Assembly: GCA_964602595.1 (NCBI GenBank)
Contig: CAZRRO010000004.1
Coordinates: forward strand, 124,001 to 188,000
Length of the DNA stretch: 64,000 nucleotides
Reading direction: 5' to 3'
Origin: CAIWAH01 sp964602595
GTDB taxonomy: Bacteria > Verrucomicrobiota > Verrucomicrobiia > Limisphaerales > UBA9464
Below are positions 12,459-20,688 of this stretch, piece after piece. The number at the start of each line of letters is the position of its first letter. Position 1 is the first letter of the stretch. A model generated the notes under the pieces. The model was not told the DNA's origin and searched no databases. It saw only the letters and a program-made list of their open reading frames with translations. A program made the position numbers and the translations under genes.

Positions 12459-13727
12459 TCAGCGCGGTTGACCATCACGGTCCCGCGCGAGCCGTTCGGC
12501 GATGGCCCCGGCGAACTCGATCGTCTGGGTCGGGAAGGCGAAACTCAGCCCGTGCTGTTCGACGAGTCGCATCACGGCCAGATTGACCCGCTCCCGGAGG
12601 TCAAACGCCTTCTTCACATCCGGATCCGCGGCAAAATAGATGATCTGGATGTCGAGGGAGCTGGCACCGAAATTCAGGAAGTTCACTGCGATGAATTCCT
12701 GGTGGATTTCGGGTGCGCCCCGGAGCAGCGACCGGATGTCATTCACCAGCGCCTCCAACTGGTCCGGCTTGGAGCCGTAGGTCAGCCCGATGGTCTGCTC
12801 GATCCGGCGCTGGGGCATCCGGCTGAAGTTGTTGATGGCCTCGCCGGCGACCGTCTTGTTGGGGATGATGACCAATGTCCGCTGCGGGGTCCGGAGCTTC
12901 GTTGAGCGCAGGCCAATGTCCTCGACCGTGCCCGTGTGTGCGCCGATCTGGACCGTCTCGCCGATGCGGAAGGGCTGATCGATCGCGACCACCACCGAGC
13001 CGAACACGTTGGACAGCGTATCCTGGGCCGCGAGGGCGAACGCCAGGCCGCCGATGCCGAGGCCGGCCAAGAACGCTTTCACGTCAGCGCCGAGACTTTG
13101 GGCGGCCACCAACACCCCGAAGACCAGGATGAGCACGATCAGCGCCTTCTTGATCCACGGCATGAAAGCCGCCACGCCGAGTTCGCGGCGTTTCGCGACG
13201 CCCTGGAGATGGTCAATCACCGTGTTGAGGGTCACCAACGCCAGCCACAGTCCCACGATGGCGAACGCGACGGTCTGCACGTAGACCCGCGCGTGGTCGG
13301 CCTCCACCGACAGCTTCAGCACCTTGACCGCCATCACGGCGCCCAGCACCGCGATGAAGGCGGCCACAGGTTTCTGCAGCGTCGTGGCCAACTCATCATC
13401 AAGCGTCGATTCCGTCTTGGCGCTGAGGCGCCGGATCAACCCGAACACAATCGTCGTCACCACCCGGCGCAGGACGTAGGAAACGACCAGGATCAGGGCC
13501 GCGATCGTGTAGTGCTGCCAGGTGTTACCGGCGCTGGAGACTCCGAACAGGCCCAGCGCCAAGTCCACCAATTGCTCCACGAAATCCGGGGCGCGGTCGC
13601 GCCCAGCCGCCCCGGAAGCGACGGCGGCGGCAGCTTGGGTCGTGGCCTCATCCACCTGCGCCTGGAGCGAGGTGACCGAGGCGAGGACGAATAGGACGGT
13701 GCAAAGGAATCGGACTAGGACACGCAT
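12459..13727 (-). CDS. MscS-family mechanosensitive channel
   Basis: The 422-residue product begins at the ATG at 13727 with a signal peptide (MRVLVRFLCTVLFVLASVTSLQA). About five membrane helices follow (ILVVSYVLRRVVTTIVF, VAAFIAVLGAVMAVKVL, VAFAIVGLWLALVTL, KALIVLILVFGVLVAA). The pore helix is FLAGLGIGGLAFALAAQDTL. The cytosolic MscS beta domain has PFRIGETVQIG, GTVEDIGLRST and VIIPNKTVAG. It is an inner-membrane tension-gated channel for osmotic downshock. An upstream in-frame start at 13787 would add a charged stretch that hides the signal peptide. A TTGACA-17-AGGATT promoter-like site lies upstream, and the gene is divergent from the sigma factor. Confidence 0.93.
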   Translation of the reverse strand: MRVLVRFLCTVLFVLASVTSLQAQVDEATTQAAAAVASGAAGRDRAPDFVEQLVDLALGLFGVSSAGNTWQHYTIAALILVVSYVLRRVVTTIVFGLIRRLSAKTESTLDDELATTLQKPVAAFIAVLGAVMAVKVLKLSVEADHARVYVQTVAFAIVGLWLALVTLNTVIDHLQGVAKRRELGVAAFMPWIKKALIVLILVFGVLVAAQSLGADVKAFLAGLGIGGLAFALAAQDTLSNVFGSVVVAIDQPFRIGETVQIGAHTGTVEDIGLRSTKLRTPQRTLVIIPNKTVAGEAINNFSRMPQRRIEQTIGLTYGSKPDQLEALVNDIRSLLRGAPEIHQEFIAVNFLNFGASSLDIQIIYFAADPDVKKAFDLRERVNLAVMRLVEQHGLSFAFPTQTIEFAGAIAERLARDRDGQPR

Positions 13728-13743
13728 GGCAAAATCGGCGGCG

Positions 13744-13772
13744 AATCCTCGCGCCCGCCTCCCTGATGTCAA
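13744..13772 (-). promoter_or_regulatory. Putative mscS promoter
   Basis: On the minus strand TTGACA (13767-13772, perfect) is 17 bp from AGGATT (13744-13749), which leaves 16 bases to the ATG. Confidence 0.45.
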
Positions 13773-13809
13773 TCGGGCGGCCGACACCGGAATCCGGCCG
13801 ACAGTTTGC

Positions 13810-13840
13810 TTGAAAGAACCGGCGCGCTGCCCGCGGATAA
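13810..13840 (+). promoter_or_regulatory. Putative promoter of the sigma-factor gene
   Basis: TTGAAAGAAC (13810-13819) and GGATAA (13835-13840) lie upstream of the ATG at 13853. A near-identical arrangement (CTGAAAGAAC, the same 15-base gap, then GGACTT) precedes the PEP-CTERM gene at 17557-17587. This may be an ECF-type autoregulated promoter or an ordinary promoter with a long spacer. Confidence 0.35.
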
Positions 13841-13847
13841 CGGGCAG
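13827..13847 (+). promoter_or_regulatory. Leader hairpin of the sigma-factor gene
   Basis: CTGCCCG (13827-13833) pairs perfectly with CGGGCAG (13841-13847) across a seven-base loop and ends five bases before the ATG. If it is transcribed it would mask the ribosome-entry region. It also overlaps the proposed -10 element, so it may have no RNA role. Confidence 0.35.
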
Positions 13848-13852
13848 ACGCC

Positions 13853-14503
13853 ATGAGCGAATCCGCCGCCCCGCCTGATCCCGCCGACGACTTGCTGCCG
13901 ACCCGTCACAGCCTGCTCACCCGGCTCAAGGACTGGAACGATCAGGACGGCTGGCGGGAATTCTTCGACACCTACTGGCGGCTCATCTTCAACGTCGCCC
14001 GCCGGGCTGGTCTGAACGAGGCGGAAGCGCAGGACGTCGTCCAGGAAACCCTCCTCGGCGTGGCCAAGAAGATGCCCGGATTCCACTACGATCCCGCGAA
14101 GGGCTCGTTCAAGGCGTGGCTGCTCCTCAATGTCCGCTCCCGCATCACGGATCATTGGCGACGCCGGGCCCGCCGCGACCGGCACCAGGCCGACCTGCCG
14201 CCGGAAAACGGCAGCGAGACCGAATTCCTCCACCGTCAGCCCGACTCGGCGGACGCCGGATTCGACGCGCTATGGCAGAAGGAATGGGATTCCAACCTGA
14301 TCCACGCCGCCCTCGAACGCACCAAGGCCAAGGTCAGCGCCCGCCAGTTCCTGATCTTTGACCTCGCCACCCTCAAGGAAGCGCCGCTCGGCCAGATCAC
14401 TCGGACTCTCGGCGTCAACCTGGCCCAAGTTTACCTGGCCAAACACCGGGTCGGAAAGGTGTTCAAGGCCGAGTTGGAACGGCTCCGGAAACTGGCGGAA
14501 TGA
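13853..14503 (+). CDS. ECF-like sigma-70 family sigma factor
   Basis: The product is 216 residues. Region 2 is clear: WREFFDTYWRLIFNVARRAG, EAQDVVQETLLGV, and GSFKAWLLLNVRSRITDHWRR. Region 4 is a less conserved helix-turn-helix (LGQITRTLGVNLAQVYLAKHRV), and a ~50-residue linker lies between them. This form, starting with TRHSLLTRLKDW, is frequent in PVC bacteria next to Ser/Thr kinases, which is the case here: the kinase begins about 40 bp downstream. No anti-sigma gene is adjacent. The kinase may control sigma activity, and this is inference. Confidence 0.9.
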   Translation: MSESAAPPDPADDLLPTRHSLLTRLKDWNDQDGWREFFDTYWRLIFNVARRAGLNEAEAQDVVQETLLGVAKKMPGFHYDPAKGSFKAWLLLNVRSRITDHWRRRARRDRHQADLPPENGSETEFLHRQPDSADAGFDALWQKEWDSNLIHAALERTKAKVSARQFLIFDLATLKEAPLGQITRTLGVNLAQVYLAKHRVGKVFKAELERLRKLAE

Positions 14504-14531
14504 CAAATTCCAAATGGCCAAATGAAATTGG
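14504..14531. repeat. Heptamer repeat between sigma factor and kinase
   Basis: Four approximate 7-mers (CAAATTC, CAAATGG, CCAAATG, AAATTGG) start directly after the sigma-factor stop codon. They are A/T-rich in a GC-rich setting and resemble the heptamer arrays at 28839, 54684 and 57625. Confidence 0.55.
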
Positions 14532-14543
14532 CCGACGCCACCC

Positions 14544-17534
14544 TTGCCCCGCGGCAGTCCCTTGTTCATCCCGGCACCGCTCCGTTTGAATTTCCCGCCG
14601 CCCATCATCCCGGACCACGAACTCCTGCGCGTCATCGGCCGTGGCAGCTACGGTGAGGTGTGGCTGGCCCGGAACGTCATGGGGGTCCTGCGCGCGGTGA
14701 AGGTCGTCTACCGGGCCCGCTTCGACCACGACCGCCCCTTCGAACGCGAATTCGGCGGCATCCAACGCTACGAACCGCTGTCCCGCACCGGCGAAGGCCT
14801 CGTGCAGGTGCTCCATGTCGGCCGGAACGATTCCGCCGGCTGTTTCTATTACGTGATGGAGCTGGCGGATGACGCCGAGGCGGGGCCTGCCCCGGATGCG
14901 CGGCCCAACGCCGGCACCTACGCGCCCCGGACGCTCCGGAGCGACCTCGAACGGCTCCGCCGGCTCCCGGTGGACGAATGCCTGGAGATCGCGGTCGCGC
15001 TGACGACCGGGCTGGCGCAGCTGCATCGCCATCGGCTGGTCCACCGCGACCTCAAGCCCAGCAACGTCATCTTCGTCAACGGCCGCGCCAAGCTGGCCGA
15101 CGTCGGGCTCGTGGCGGGGGCCGACGAAAGCCGCAGTTTCGTCGGCACGGAGGGATTCGTCCCGCCCGAAGGCCCCGGCCGGGCGACGGCGGACCTGTTC
15201 GGCCTTAGCCGCCTTCTTTACCAAGCTGCGACCGGGCTGGAACCGGACCGTTTTCCCGAAATCCCGCAGGATTGGCTGGGGGCGCCTGAGGCGACCGGCC
15301 TGATCGAGTTCCACGAAGTCCTGCTCAAGCTGGGCGAAGGCAGCGCCGCGCGCCGTTACCAAAACGCGGCGGACGTCCTGGCAGACCTCGCGCTGCTGCG
15401 CAGCGGCAAGTCCGTCCGCCAACTGCGCACCCTTGAGCGGCGGGTGGTTTGGTTCCGGCGGCTCGGCACGACCGCCCTCGTGGCCCTGGCCGTGGCCGGC
15501 GTCGCCTGGCTCTGGACGGCCCGTGAGGCGCGGCGGGAGCGGGAGAATTTCAGCCGGCTCGCGGCGGCCGAACAGCGGGCCCGCCGCGAACTCATCAACG
15601 CCCAATTGGCCCAGGCCCGCGCCGAACGGCTCGCCGGCGGCCTCGACCGGCGCGACGCCGGGTTGCGGGCCCTCACCAACGCCGCCCGCCTCCAACCCGA
15701 CCCGGAGTCGCGCCGGGCCCTACGCTCCGAGGCGGCCGCCACGCTGGCCCAGCCGGGGTTCCGTTGGGTGCCGGCGCCGGCGTCCCTGCGCCACCTCGAT
15801 CCCATGGGCGTGGTGTGTGATGGCACGCAGGAATGGGCGGCCCGTTGGCTGGCAGACGGGGCCATCGTGGTGAATCGCATCGGGCAGACGGCCGAGCTCG
15901 CCCGCCTGCCGGCCCCGGTTCCGCCGCCCGACGAAGTGCTGGGCTTCAACGGTTCGCGCCGGTTCCTTGCCTTGCGCCGCGGCGAGGACCGACTGATCGG
16001 CGACCTGACCAAGGGAACCTATTGCCGGACCAATCCGCTGGCGACCTTCGGGCCGGCGGACCGCCTCTGGGTCGCCGGCCCCGACGGCGCGTTGCATCTG
16101 GAAACCCTGCCCAAGGGAGAAATCGTCCGGCAACTCCCCTGCCCGGCCGAACTGATTTCCGATCTCCCGTGGCGGCGTCTCGCGGCAACCGAAAGCGGCC
16201 CGCTCGCCGCCGTCAACGGCGCGGGCACCATCGTCTGGTGGAACGGCAGCGATCCGACCCCGGCCGGCCGGCTGCGGACGGATTCCGAAATCTACTCGCT
16301 CGCCTGGAACCGCGCCGGCGACCTGCTCGCGGCCGGCACCACCGGTGGTGACGTTCTGCTGTGGCGGCTGCCGGATCCCACGGTCCAGTGGCAGGTCCGT
16401 GCCCACACCGCGGCGGTGCGGCGGCTGGCGTTTGGCGTCGGGGACCGGACCCTCGCAGTCGCCAGCGAAGGCGAGGAACTCAGCCTGCTGGAAGTCGGTT
16501 CCGGCCGCCGGCTGGCGTCGTTGCCGGCCATCGTATGGAATCAGTCGTTCCGCCCTAGCGACCAGCGGCTCGCCTTGGTCTGGCGTGGCGGCCAGCCCGG
16601 CTTCCTGGAGTTTGTCCCCGCCGTCGGCTTGGAACAACGCCGCGGCTCCCGCGCCGCCGCCAACGACGCCGCGCTCGCCTTTTCGCCCGACGGTCGCTGG
16701 CTCGCCGCGGGCACGGTCGCCACGGTGGACGTCTGGGACCAGCAGCGGGGCGTGCTCGCCGCGAGTCTTCCCGCCGTTGGCATCCGCGCGGTGGCCTTTG
16801 CCGGCGACCCGCCCGAGCTCCGCTGGCTGGACGACGAAGGTCTGGCCCGCCTGCCGTGGCCGCCCGGGGATACCGGACCTGCTGTCCCGCCGATCCGCGA
16901 CCGGAGCCGGCCGTGGACCCACTTCACCCAGGCGTCGAATGGCGTCCACGCCCTCGCCGATGCCGCCGCGGAATCCGTGACTGTCCAGCGTCCGGGCGCG
17001 CCGGAGATCCGGATGGGGCCGCATCCCGGCGTGCGCTTTGTCAGCGTGAGCGGCGACGGCGGCCGGCTCGCGACCGGCTCCCTCGCCGAGCCAGGAATCC
17101 AACTCTGGGACACCGAAAACGGCCAACGCCTCCACCGGTTGCCTACCGGATTGAACGTGCGTCCGTTGTTCAGTCCCGACGGTCGCTGGCTCGCTGCCGC
17201 CGGCCCGACGTGTTCGCTTTGGTCCGGCCCGGATTGGCACCGCGTGGAAGGCCTGCCGGAAACGCCCGGGAACACCGTTGCCGCCGCGGCCGCCTTCAGT
17301 CCCGGCGGGGAGTGGTTCGCCGCCGTTTTCGGCGATCACCAGGTCCGGCTGTTTCGCCTGCCATCGCTGGCCCCCGGACTCACGGCGGAGGCGCCCGGCC
17401 ACGCCCGGGTGCTGGCGCTCGCCTTCAGTCCCGACGGACGGACCCTCGCCGTCACCACCACCGAGGGCGAGGTGCTCCTCTGGAACCTGCCCGCCCTCGA
17501 ACAGGCGTTGGCCGGGCTGGGTTTGCCGGAGTGA
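14544..17534 (+). CDS. Membrane Ser/Thr protein kinase with C-terminal WD40-like repeats
   Basis: The product is about 996 residues. The kinase domain is residues 28-290: glycine loop GRGSYGEVW, catalytic Lys in AVKVVY, HRDLKPSNV (about 166-174), and GTEGFVPPEG. The metal-binding DFG is DVG (LADVGLV). A single membrane helix at about 309-326 (ALVALAVAGVAWLW) is followed by a charged helical segment. Then come WD40/quinoprotein-like repeats with the signatures FSPDGRWLAAG and FSPDGRTLAV. The topology is a cytoplasmic kinase with the repeats beyond the membrane. The start is a TTG (14544, or 14562), because an in-frame stop lies at 14523 and no ATG or GTG fits. It is probably co-transcribed with the sigma factor. 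Confidence 0.92.
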   Translation: MPRGSPLFIPAPLRLNFPPPIIPDHELLRVIGRGSYGEVWLARNVMGVLRAVKVVYRARFDHDRPFEREFGGIQRYEPLSRTGEGLVQVLHVGRNDSAGCFYYVMELADDAEAGPAPDARPNAGTYAPRTLRSDLERLRRLPVDECLEIAVALTTGLAQLHRHRLVHRDLKPSNVIFVNGRAKLADVGLVAGADESRSFVGTEGFVPPEGPGRATADLFGLSRLLYQAATGLEPDRFPEIPQDWLGAPEATGLIEFHEVLLKLGEGSAARRYQNAADVLADLALLRSGKSVRQLRTLERRVVWFRRLGTTALVALAVAGVAWLWTAREARRERENFSRLAAAEQRARRELINAQLAQARAERLAGGLDRRDAGLRALTNAARLQPDPESRRALRSEAAATLAQPGFRWVPAPASLRHLDPMGVVCDGTQEWAARWLADGAIVVNRIGQTAELARLPAPVPPPDEVLGFNGSRRFLALRRGEDRLIGDLTKGTYCRTNPLATFGPADRLWVAGPDGALHLETLPKGEIVRQLPCPAELISDLPWRRLAATESGPLAAVNGAGTIVWWNGSDPTPAGRLRTDSEIYSLAWNRAGDLLAAGTTGGDVLLWRLPDPTVQWQVRAHTAAVRRLAFGVGDRTLAVASEGEELSLLEVGSGRRLASLPAIVWNQSFRPSDQRLALVWRGGQPGFLEFVPAVGLEQRRGSRAAANDAALAFSPDGRWLAAGTVATVDVWDQQRGVLAASLPAVGIRAVAFAGDPPELRWLDDEGLARLPWPPGDTGPAVPPIRDRSRPWTHFTQASNGVHALADAAAESVTVQRPGAPEIRMGPHPGVRFVSVSGDGGRLATGSLAEPGIQLWDTENGQRLHRLPTGLNVRPLFSPDGRWLAAAGPTCSLWSGPDWHRVEGLPETPGNTVAAAAAFSPGGEWFAAVFGDHQVRLFRLPSLAPGLTAEAPGHARVLALAFSPDGRTLAVTTTEGEVLLWNLPALEQALAGLGLPE

Positions 17535-17556
17535 GCCGGAAATTTTTCCACTTCGC

Positions 17557-17587
17557 CTGAAAGAACGGCGGGGCCGGCGGCGGACTT
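17557..17587 (+). promoter_or_regulatory. Putative promoter of the PEP-CTERM gene, sharing a motif with the sigma-factor promoter
   Basis: CTGAAAGAAC (17557-17566) and GGACTT (17582-17587) have the same spacing as the motif pair before the sigma-factor gene. The second hexamer ends six bases before the ATG. Confidence 0.35.
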
Positions 17588-17593
17588 CCTCCC

Positions 17594-18379
17594 ATGAACG
17601 TAAATCGTTTTGTCGGAGGCGCCGCCCTGGGGCTGGCGTTGCTACCCGTCGCGGAGGCGCAAAGTTTCACCGGGCTGGTCAGCCGGCGCGGCACCGAAGC
17701 CATCCGGCTGAAGGCTGACACCACCGTCTTTTACTACAGCAGCTCGGGCACGCTGAGCGACTTCGACCGGATCGACAGTCCCCCGATCGTCGAGGTGGGT
17801 GAGGTCGGCGGCCGCTACACCGCCTCGGTCTCCAGCCTGGCCACCCCGGCCAGCTCGCTGGCGAAGGACTACGGGTTCGCCCAAGCCCGTTTCACCTACA
17901 CGAACGGTGGGCCGCTGGTGCCGGACAGCCTGCGCATCCAGCTCGACGTGCATGGCAGCGCCGAGGACGCCTTCGTCGGCACACCGCCGAAACCGGCGAA
18001 CCTGACCATCCATGTGGAAATGAGCTACGTGCTGCTGGGCGAACCGGACGGCGGTCGCTTCCAGCTCACGCTGCCCGCGCTGCCAAGCGTGGCGGACCCG
18101 GTCCACGAGACCCTGGCGGCAGAGCTGAACGGGCCGATGAGCCCGCTCCACCTGCCGGCGGGCAGCGCCGCCCGGGTCGTCGAGCTCGATGCCGCGCAGA
18201 ACTACGTCTACACGATTTCCTATCGGCTCGACGTGCCCTTCGGCACGGACCCGGACTTCAGCTACGACTTCGACGGCGGCGCCTTGGGTGTGACCGCGGT
18301 GCCGGAGCCGGCCATGGGAGCGGTGGGGGTGGGGGCCGCCTGTGCCCTGTTTGCCTGGATCCGTCGGCGTCGCGCCTAA
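17594..18379 (+). CDS. PEP-CTERM sorted exported protein
   Basis: The 261-residue product has a signal peptide (MNVNRFVGGAALGLALLPVAEAQ). It ends in a classical PEP-CTERM tail: VPEPAMGAVG, a hydrophobic stretch and the basic end WIRRRRA. PEP-CTERM proteins are exported and processed by an EpsH/XrtA-type exosortase at the envelope. No exosortase is in this window. The middle ~200 residues are beta-rich and belong to no family I recognise. The gene follows the kinase by 59 bp on the same strand but has its own promoter-like motif. Confidence 0.88.
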   Translation: MNVNRFVGGAALGLALLPVAEAQSFTGLVSRRGTEAIRLKADTTVFYYSSSGTLSDFDRIDSPPIVEVGEVGGRYTASVSSLATPASSLAKDYGFAQARFTYTNGGPLVPDSLRIQLDVHGSAEDAFVGTPPKPANLTIHVEMSYVLLGEPDGGRFQLTLPALPSVADPVHETLAAELNGPMSPLHLPAGSAARVVELDAAQNYVYTISYRLDVPFGTDPDFSYDFDGGALGVTAVPEPAMGAVGVGAACALFAWIRRRRA

Positions 18380-18478
18380 GGGCCGCGCACCGGGGACGCG
18401 GCGACGGGAGCGGTCCGGGGGCCGCTCCCGTCAATCCGCCCGCCACGGCCCACGGTGAACAAGTTGTTTGCGCGAACC

Positions 18479-18507
18479 TTGCCCGGTGCCCGGCGGCTTC
18501 CTAGCTT
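18479..18507 (+). promoter_or_regulatory. Putative promoter of the LysM gene, leaderless type
   Basis: TTGCCC (18479-18484), a 17-bp spacer and TAGCTT (18502-18507) end seven bases before the ATG at 18515. Confidence 0.45.
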
Positions 18508-18514
18508 GGTCCGC

Positions 18515-19144
18515 ATGAAGCGGTTTGCCTGCCCCCTGTTCACCACAGCCCTGCTGTTGGCCAGCCCGATCACCGGCCTGGCGCAGAACGATGCCGAGGA
18601 AATCCGGCGCCTGAACGCCACGACCGAAGCCCTGACCGAAGGCCAGGAATCCCTGCGCGGCCAAATCCAGACGCTGCGGCAGGAAATCGCGAACCTCCGC
18701 GCCGAAAATTCCGCCCTCAAGCAGCAACTCGCGGGTGTCGGCCACGACAACGTCTCGCGGGCCGAACTGGCAAAGATCGTCGAGCAGATCCGCGAGGTGG
18801 ACACCAAGCGCCAATCCGACGCCCAACTCGTGCAGCGGCAGCTCAAGGAAATCGCCGAACTCGCCAGCAAACCTATCCCGGTGCCCGAAGCCCCGCGGGT
18901 CCGGGAACGGCCGCCCGAGACCAAGCCGCCGGAAAAGAAGGACGACACCCAGCCGGCTCTGCCCACCGAGGGTTATGAACACGTGGTGGCGACCGGTGAA
19001 TCCATCGGCGCCATCCTCCAGGCCTACAACCAGAAGTATCAGCTCAAGGTGAAAACCGCCGACGTGCTCCGGGCCAATCCCAAGCTGAAGGATCCCAAGA
19101 AGATCTTCGTGGGCCAGAAGCTATGGATTCCGGAGATCAAGTGA
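18515..19144 (+). CDS. Exported coiled-coil protein with C-terminal LysM domain
   Basis: The 209-residue product starts at the ATG at 18515 with a signal peptide (MKRFACPLFTTALLLASPITGLAQ). Residues 25-110 form a long charged coiled coil (heptads in LTEGQESLRGQIQTLRQEI and NLRAENSALKQQLAGV). A Pro/Lys-rich linker follows. The last ~55 residues are a LysM peptidoglycan-binding domain (YEHVVATGESIGAILQAYN ... FVGQKLWIPEIK). A periplasmic, wall-attached structural or scaffold role is inferred. A GTG 20 codons upstream would bury the signal peptide. The small membrane protein follows after 16 bp and is probably co-transcribed. Confidence 0.85.
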   Translation: MKRFACPLFTTALLLASPITGLAQNDAEEIRRLNATTEALTEGQESLRGQIQTLRQEIANLRAENSALKQQLAGVGHDNVSRAELAKIVEQIREVDTKRQSDAQLVQRQLKEIAELASKPIPVPEAPRVRERPPETKPPEKKDDTQPALPTEGYEHVVATGESIGAILQAYNQKYQLKVKTADVLRANPKLKDPKKIFVGQKLWIPEIK

Positions 19145-19160
19145 CGGAGCACGTTTCCCG

Positions 19161-19538
19161 ATGAAACGCCTCCGCCAGCTCCATCTCTACCTCGGCGTCT
19201 TCTTCACGCCGCTGCTACTCTTCTTTGTCGCGACCGGCTGGTATCAGACCATTGATCAGGATCGCCTCAAGTCACCGGGCGAAGCGGAAACTCTCCTGCA
19301 AAAGTTCCGGGTCGTGCATACGGACCAGATCTATCCCGAGACCGGCGCGCTCCGGCAGAAGTCCAAACCCGCCCTCTTCCGCGGTTTGGTCGTCGTCATG
19401 TCCATTGCACTGATCCTGACCACGCTGCTGGGCGTCGCACTGGCGTTCCGGTTCACCAAACCCGCGTGGGTGCCGTGGGCCGTTCTGGGGTCCGGCCTGG
19501 CTGTCCCGATGGTCATTCTCTGGGCCGCCCAAGGTTGA
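19161..19538 (+). CDS. Small membrane protein, PepSY-associated-like
   Basis: This 125-residue protein has an N-terminal helix (LYLGVFFTPLLLFFVATGWYQ), a short outer loop and two more helices (FRGLVVVMSIALILTTLLGVAL, WVPWAVLGSGLAVPMVILWAA). The opening 'R.LHLYLGVF..PLLLFF..TG' resembles the first helix of PepSY-associated membrane proteins, but the PepSY domains are missing. It follows the LysM gene at 16 bp. The function is unknown. Confidence 0.7.
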   Translation: MKRLRQLHLYLGVFFTPLLLFFVATGWYQTIDQDRLKSPGEAETLLQKFRVVHTDQIYPETGALRQKSKPALFRGLVVVMSIALILTTLLGVALAFRFTKPAWVPWAVLGSGLAVPMVILWAAQG

Positions 19539-19604
19539 TCGCCGGAACCCGCCACTTCCATCTCGCGCGGCCACCCCACCGATGTGGCTCCTGCCTGCAA
19601 AGTG

Positions 19605-19782
19605 CCGCCGGCTTCCAGCCGGCGGGGCTGGCGACGCAAGGGCCGCGCCTGAACCGAAACGTCGGGCTCTTTCGGCAGCCGCAGCGGGAACCCCTTCGGG
19701 CGGTTTCGGCACAGGAAAGCGCCTGAACCGCTGTTCCCAAGACTGCGCCGATGTCGCCGCCCTGCCGGCAAGATGCCGGCAG
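19605..19782. repeat. Inverted pair of REP-like hairpins
   Basis: Two hairpins, each with a 9-bp perfect stem and three-base loop, lie at 19605-19625 (CCGCCGGCT/AGCCGGCGG) and 19762-19782 (CTGCCGGCA/TGCCGGCAG). Each is followed on its outer side by CACTTT, read in opposite orientations, so they form an inverted pair. Between them a 12-base direct repeat, GCGCCTGAACCG, occurs at 19645-19656 and 19719-19730. This fills the 311-bp gap between two plus-strand genes (19539-19849), which holds no gene. Confidence 0.7.
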
Positions 19783-19849
19783 CACTTTCGCCCGGCCGCC
19801 ATCCACGGGCAGGCTTTTCATTGCCAAGGCGGGCCGCTCTAGTTCGCCG

Positions 19850-20665
19850 GTGGCGACGCTCCATATTGAATCCATCCAGTCCCTCGAAGCGCCGGAACTG
19901 GCCTGGTATCGCACGCTCAAACGCCCGGAGGAACACGAGCGGGCGGGCGTGCTCGTGGCCACGAACGAGAAGGTCGTCCGGCGGCTGCTGGCGAGCCGGT
20001 TCCCCGTCGTCTCCGCGTTGCTGACGCCCGCTTGGTTCGCCGAGTTCGAACCCCAACTGCGGGCGCGCCCCGAAGACATCCGGGTCTTTGTCGGCGAGAA
20101 GGCGCTGCTGGAAACGATCACCGGCTACCAACTGCACCAAGGCGCCCTGGCCGTCGCGCGGATTCCACCGCTGCCCGGCTTCCAAGAACTGCTGGCCACC
20201 GCGACCCGACCGCTGCTCCTGGCCGCTGTCGAGGGGATCGCCAGTGCCGAGAACCTAGGTTCGATTGTCCGGAACTGCGCGGCGTTCGGCGCCTCGTTCC
20301 TGATCGTCGGCGAAACCTGCGGCAGCCCGTTCCAGCGCCGCGCCGTCTCCGGCTCGATGGGCACCCTCTTCGAGCAACCGGTGGTGCAAGTGGGAAGTCT
20401 CGTCGCGACGCTCACCGACCTGCGGACCCGGGGCATCCGCTGCCTGGCGGCACATCCCCGGCCCGACGCGAAGAAGCTGGCCAACGCGGACCTCCGGGGC
20501 GACTGCTGCCTGGTGTTCGGCGCGGAAGGACCGGGACTCACCGCCGCCGCGCTCGCCGCCTGCGACGACATGGTAGAGATCCCCATGCCGTCCCACATGA
20601 ATTCGCTGAACGTGGCCGCCGCCACCGCGGTATTCCTTTACGAGGCAACCCGACAGCGTGCCTGA
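19850..20665 (+). CDS. SpoU/TrmH-family RNA 2'-O-methyltransferase
   Basis: The 271-residue product is read from the GTG at 19850. The three SpoU motifs are present: ENLGSIVRNCAAFG (motif 1), LVFGAEGPGL (motif 2), and IPMPSHMNSLNVAAATAVFLYE (motif 3). These form the SPOUT trefoil knot that binds S-adenosylmethionine. An N-terminal ~90-residue substrate-binding domain precedes it. It probably methylates a ribose in rRNA or tRNA, and the target cannot be read from sequence. The open frame reaches 19751, but that part translates one of the REP-like hairpins and is not protein-like. It is convergent with the gamma-glutamyltransferase gene. Confidence 0.9.
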   Translation: MATLHIESIQSLEAPELAWYRTLKRPEEHERAGVLVATNEKVVRRLLASRFPVVSALLTPAWFAEFEPQLRARPEDIRVFVGEKALLETITGYQLHQGALAVARIPPLPGFQELLATATRPLLLAAVEGIASAENLGSIVRNCAAFGASFLIVGETCGSPFQRRAVSGSMGTLFEQPVVQVGSLVATLTDLRTRGIRCLAAHPRPDAKKLANADLRGDCCLVFGAEGPGLTAAALAACDDMVEIPMPSHMNSLNVAAATAVFLYEATRQRA

Positions 20666-20688
20666 GCGGCCTGCCGGGAACCCGCCAC

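Noticed and set aside
19331..20185. A 284-codon minus-strand frame over the hairpin gap
   Set aside because: It runs across REP-like hairpins and through the reverse of two real genes. It has no recognisable domain.
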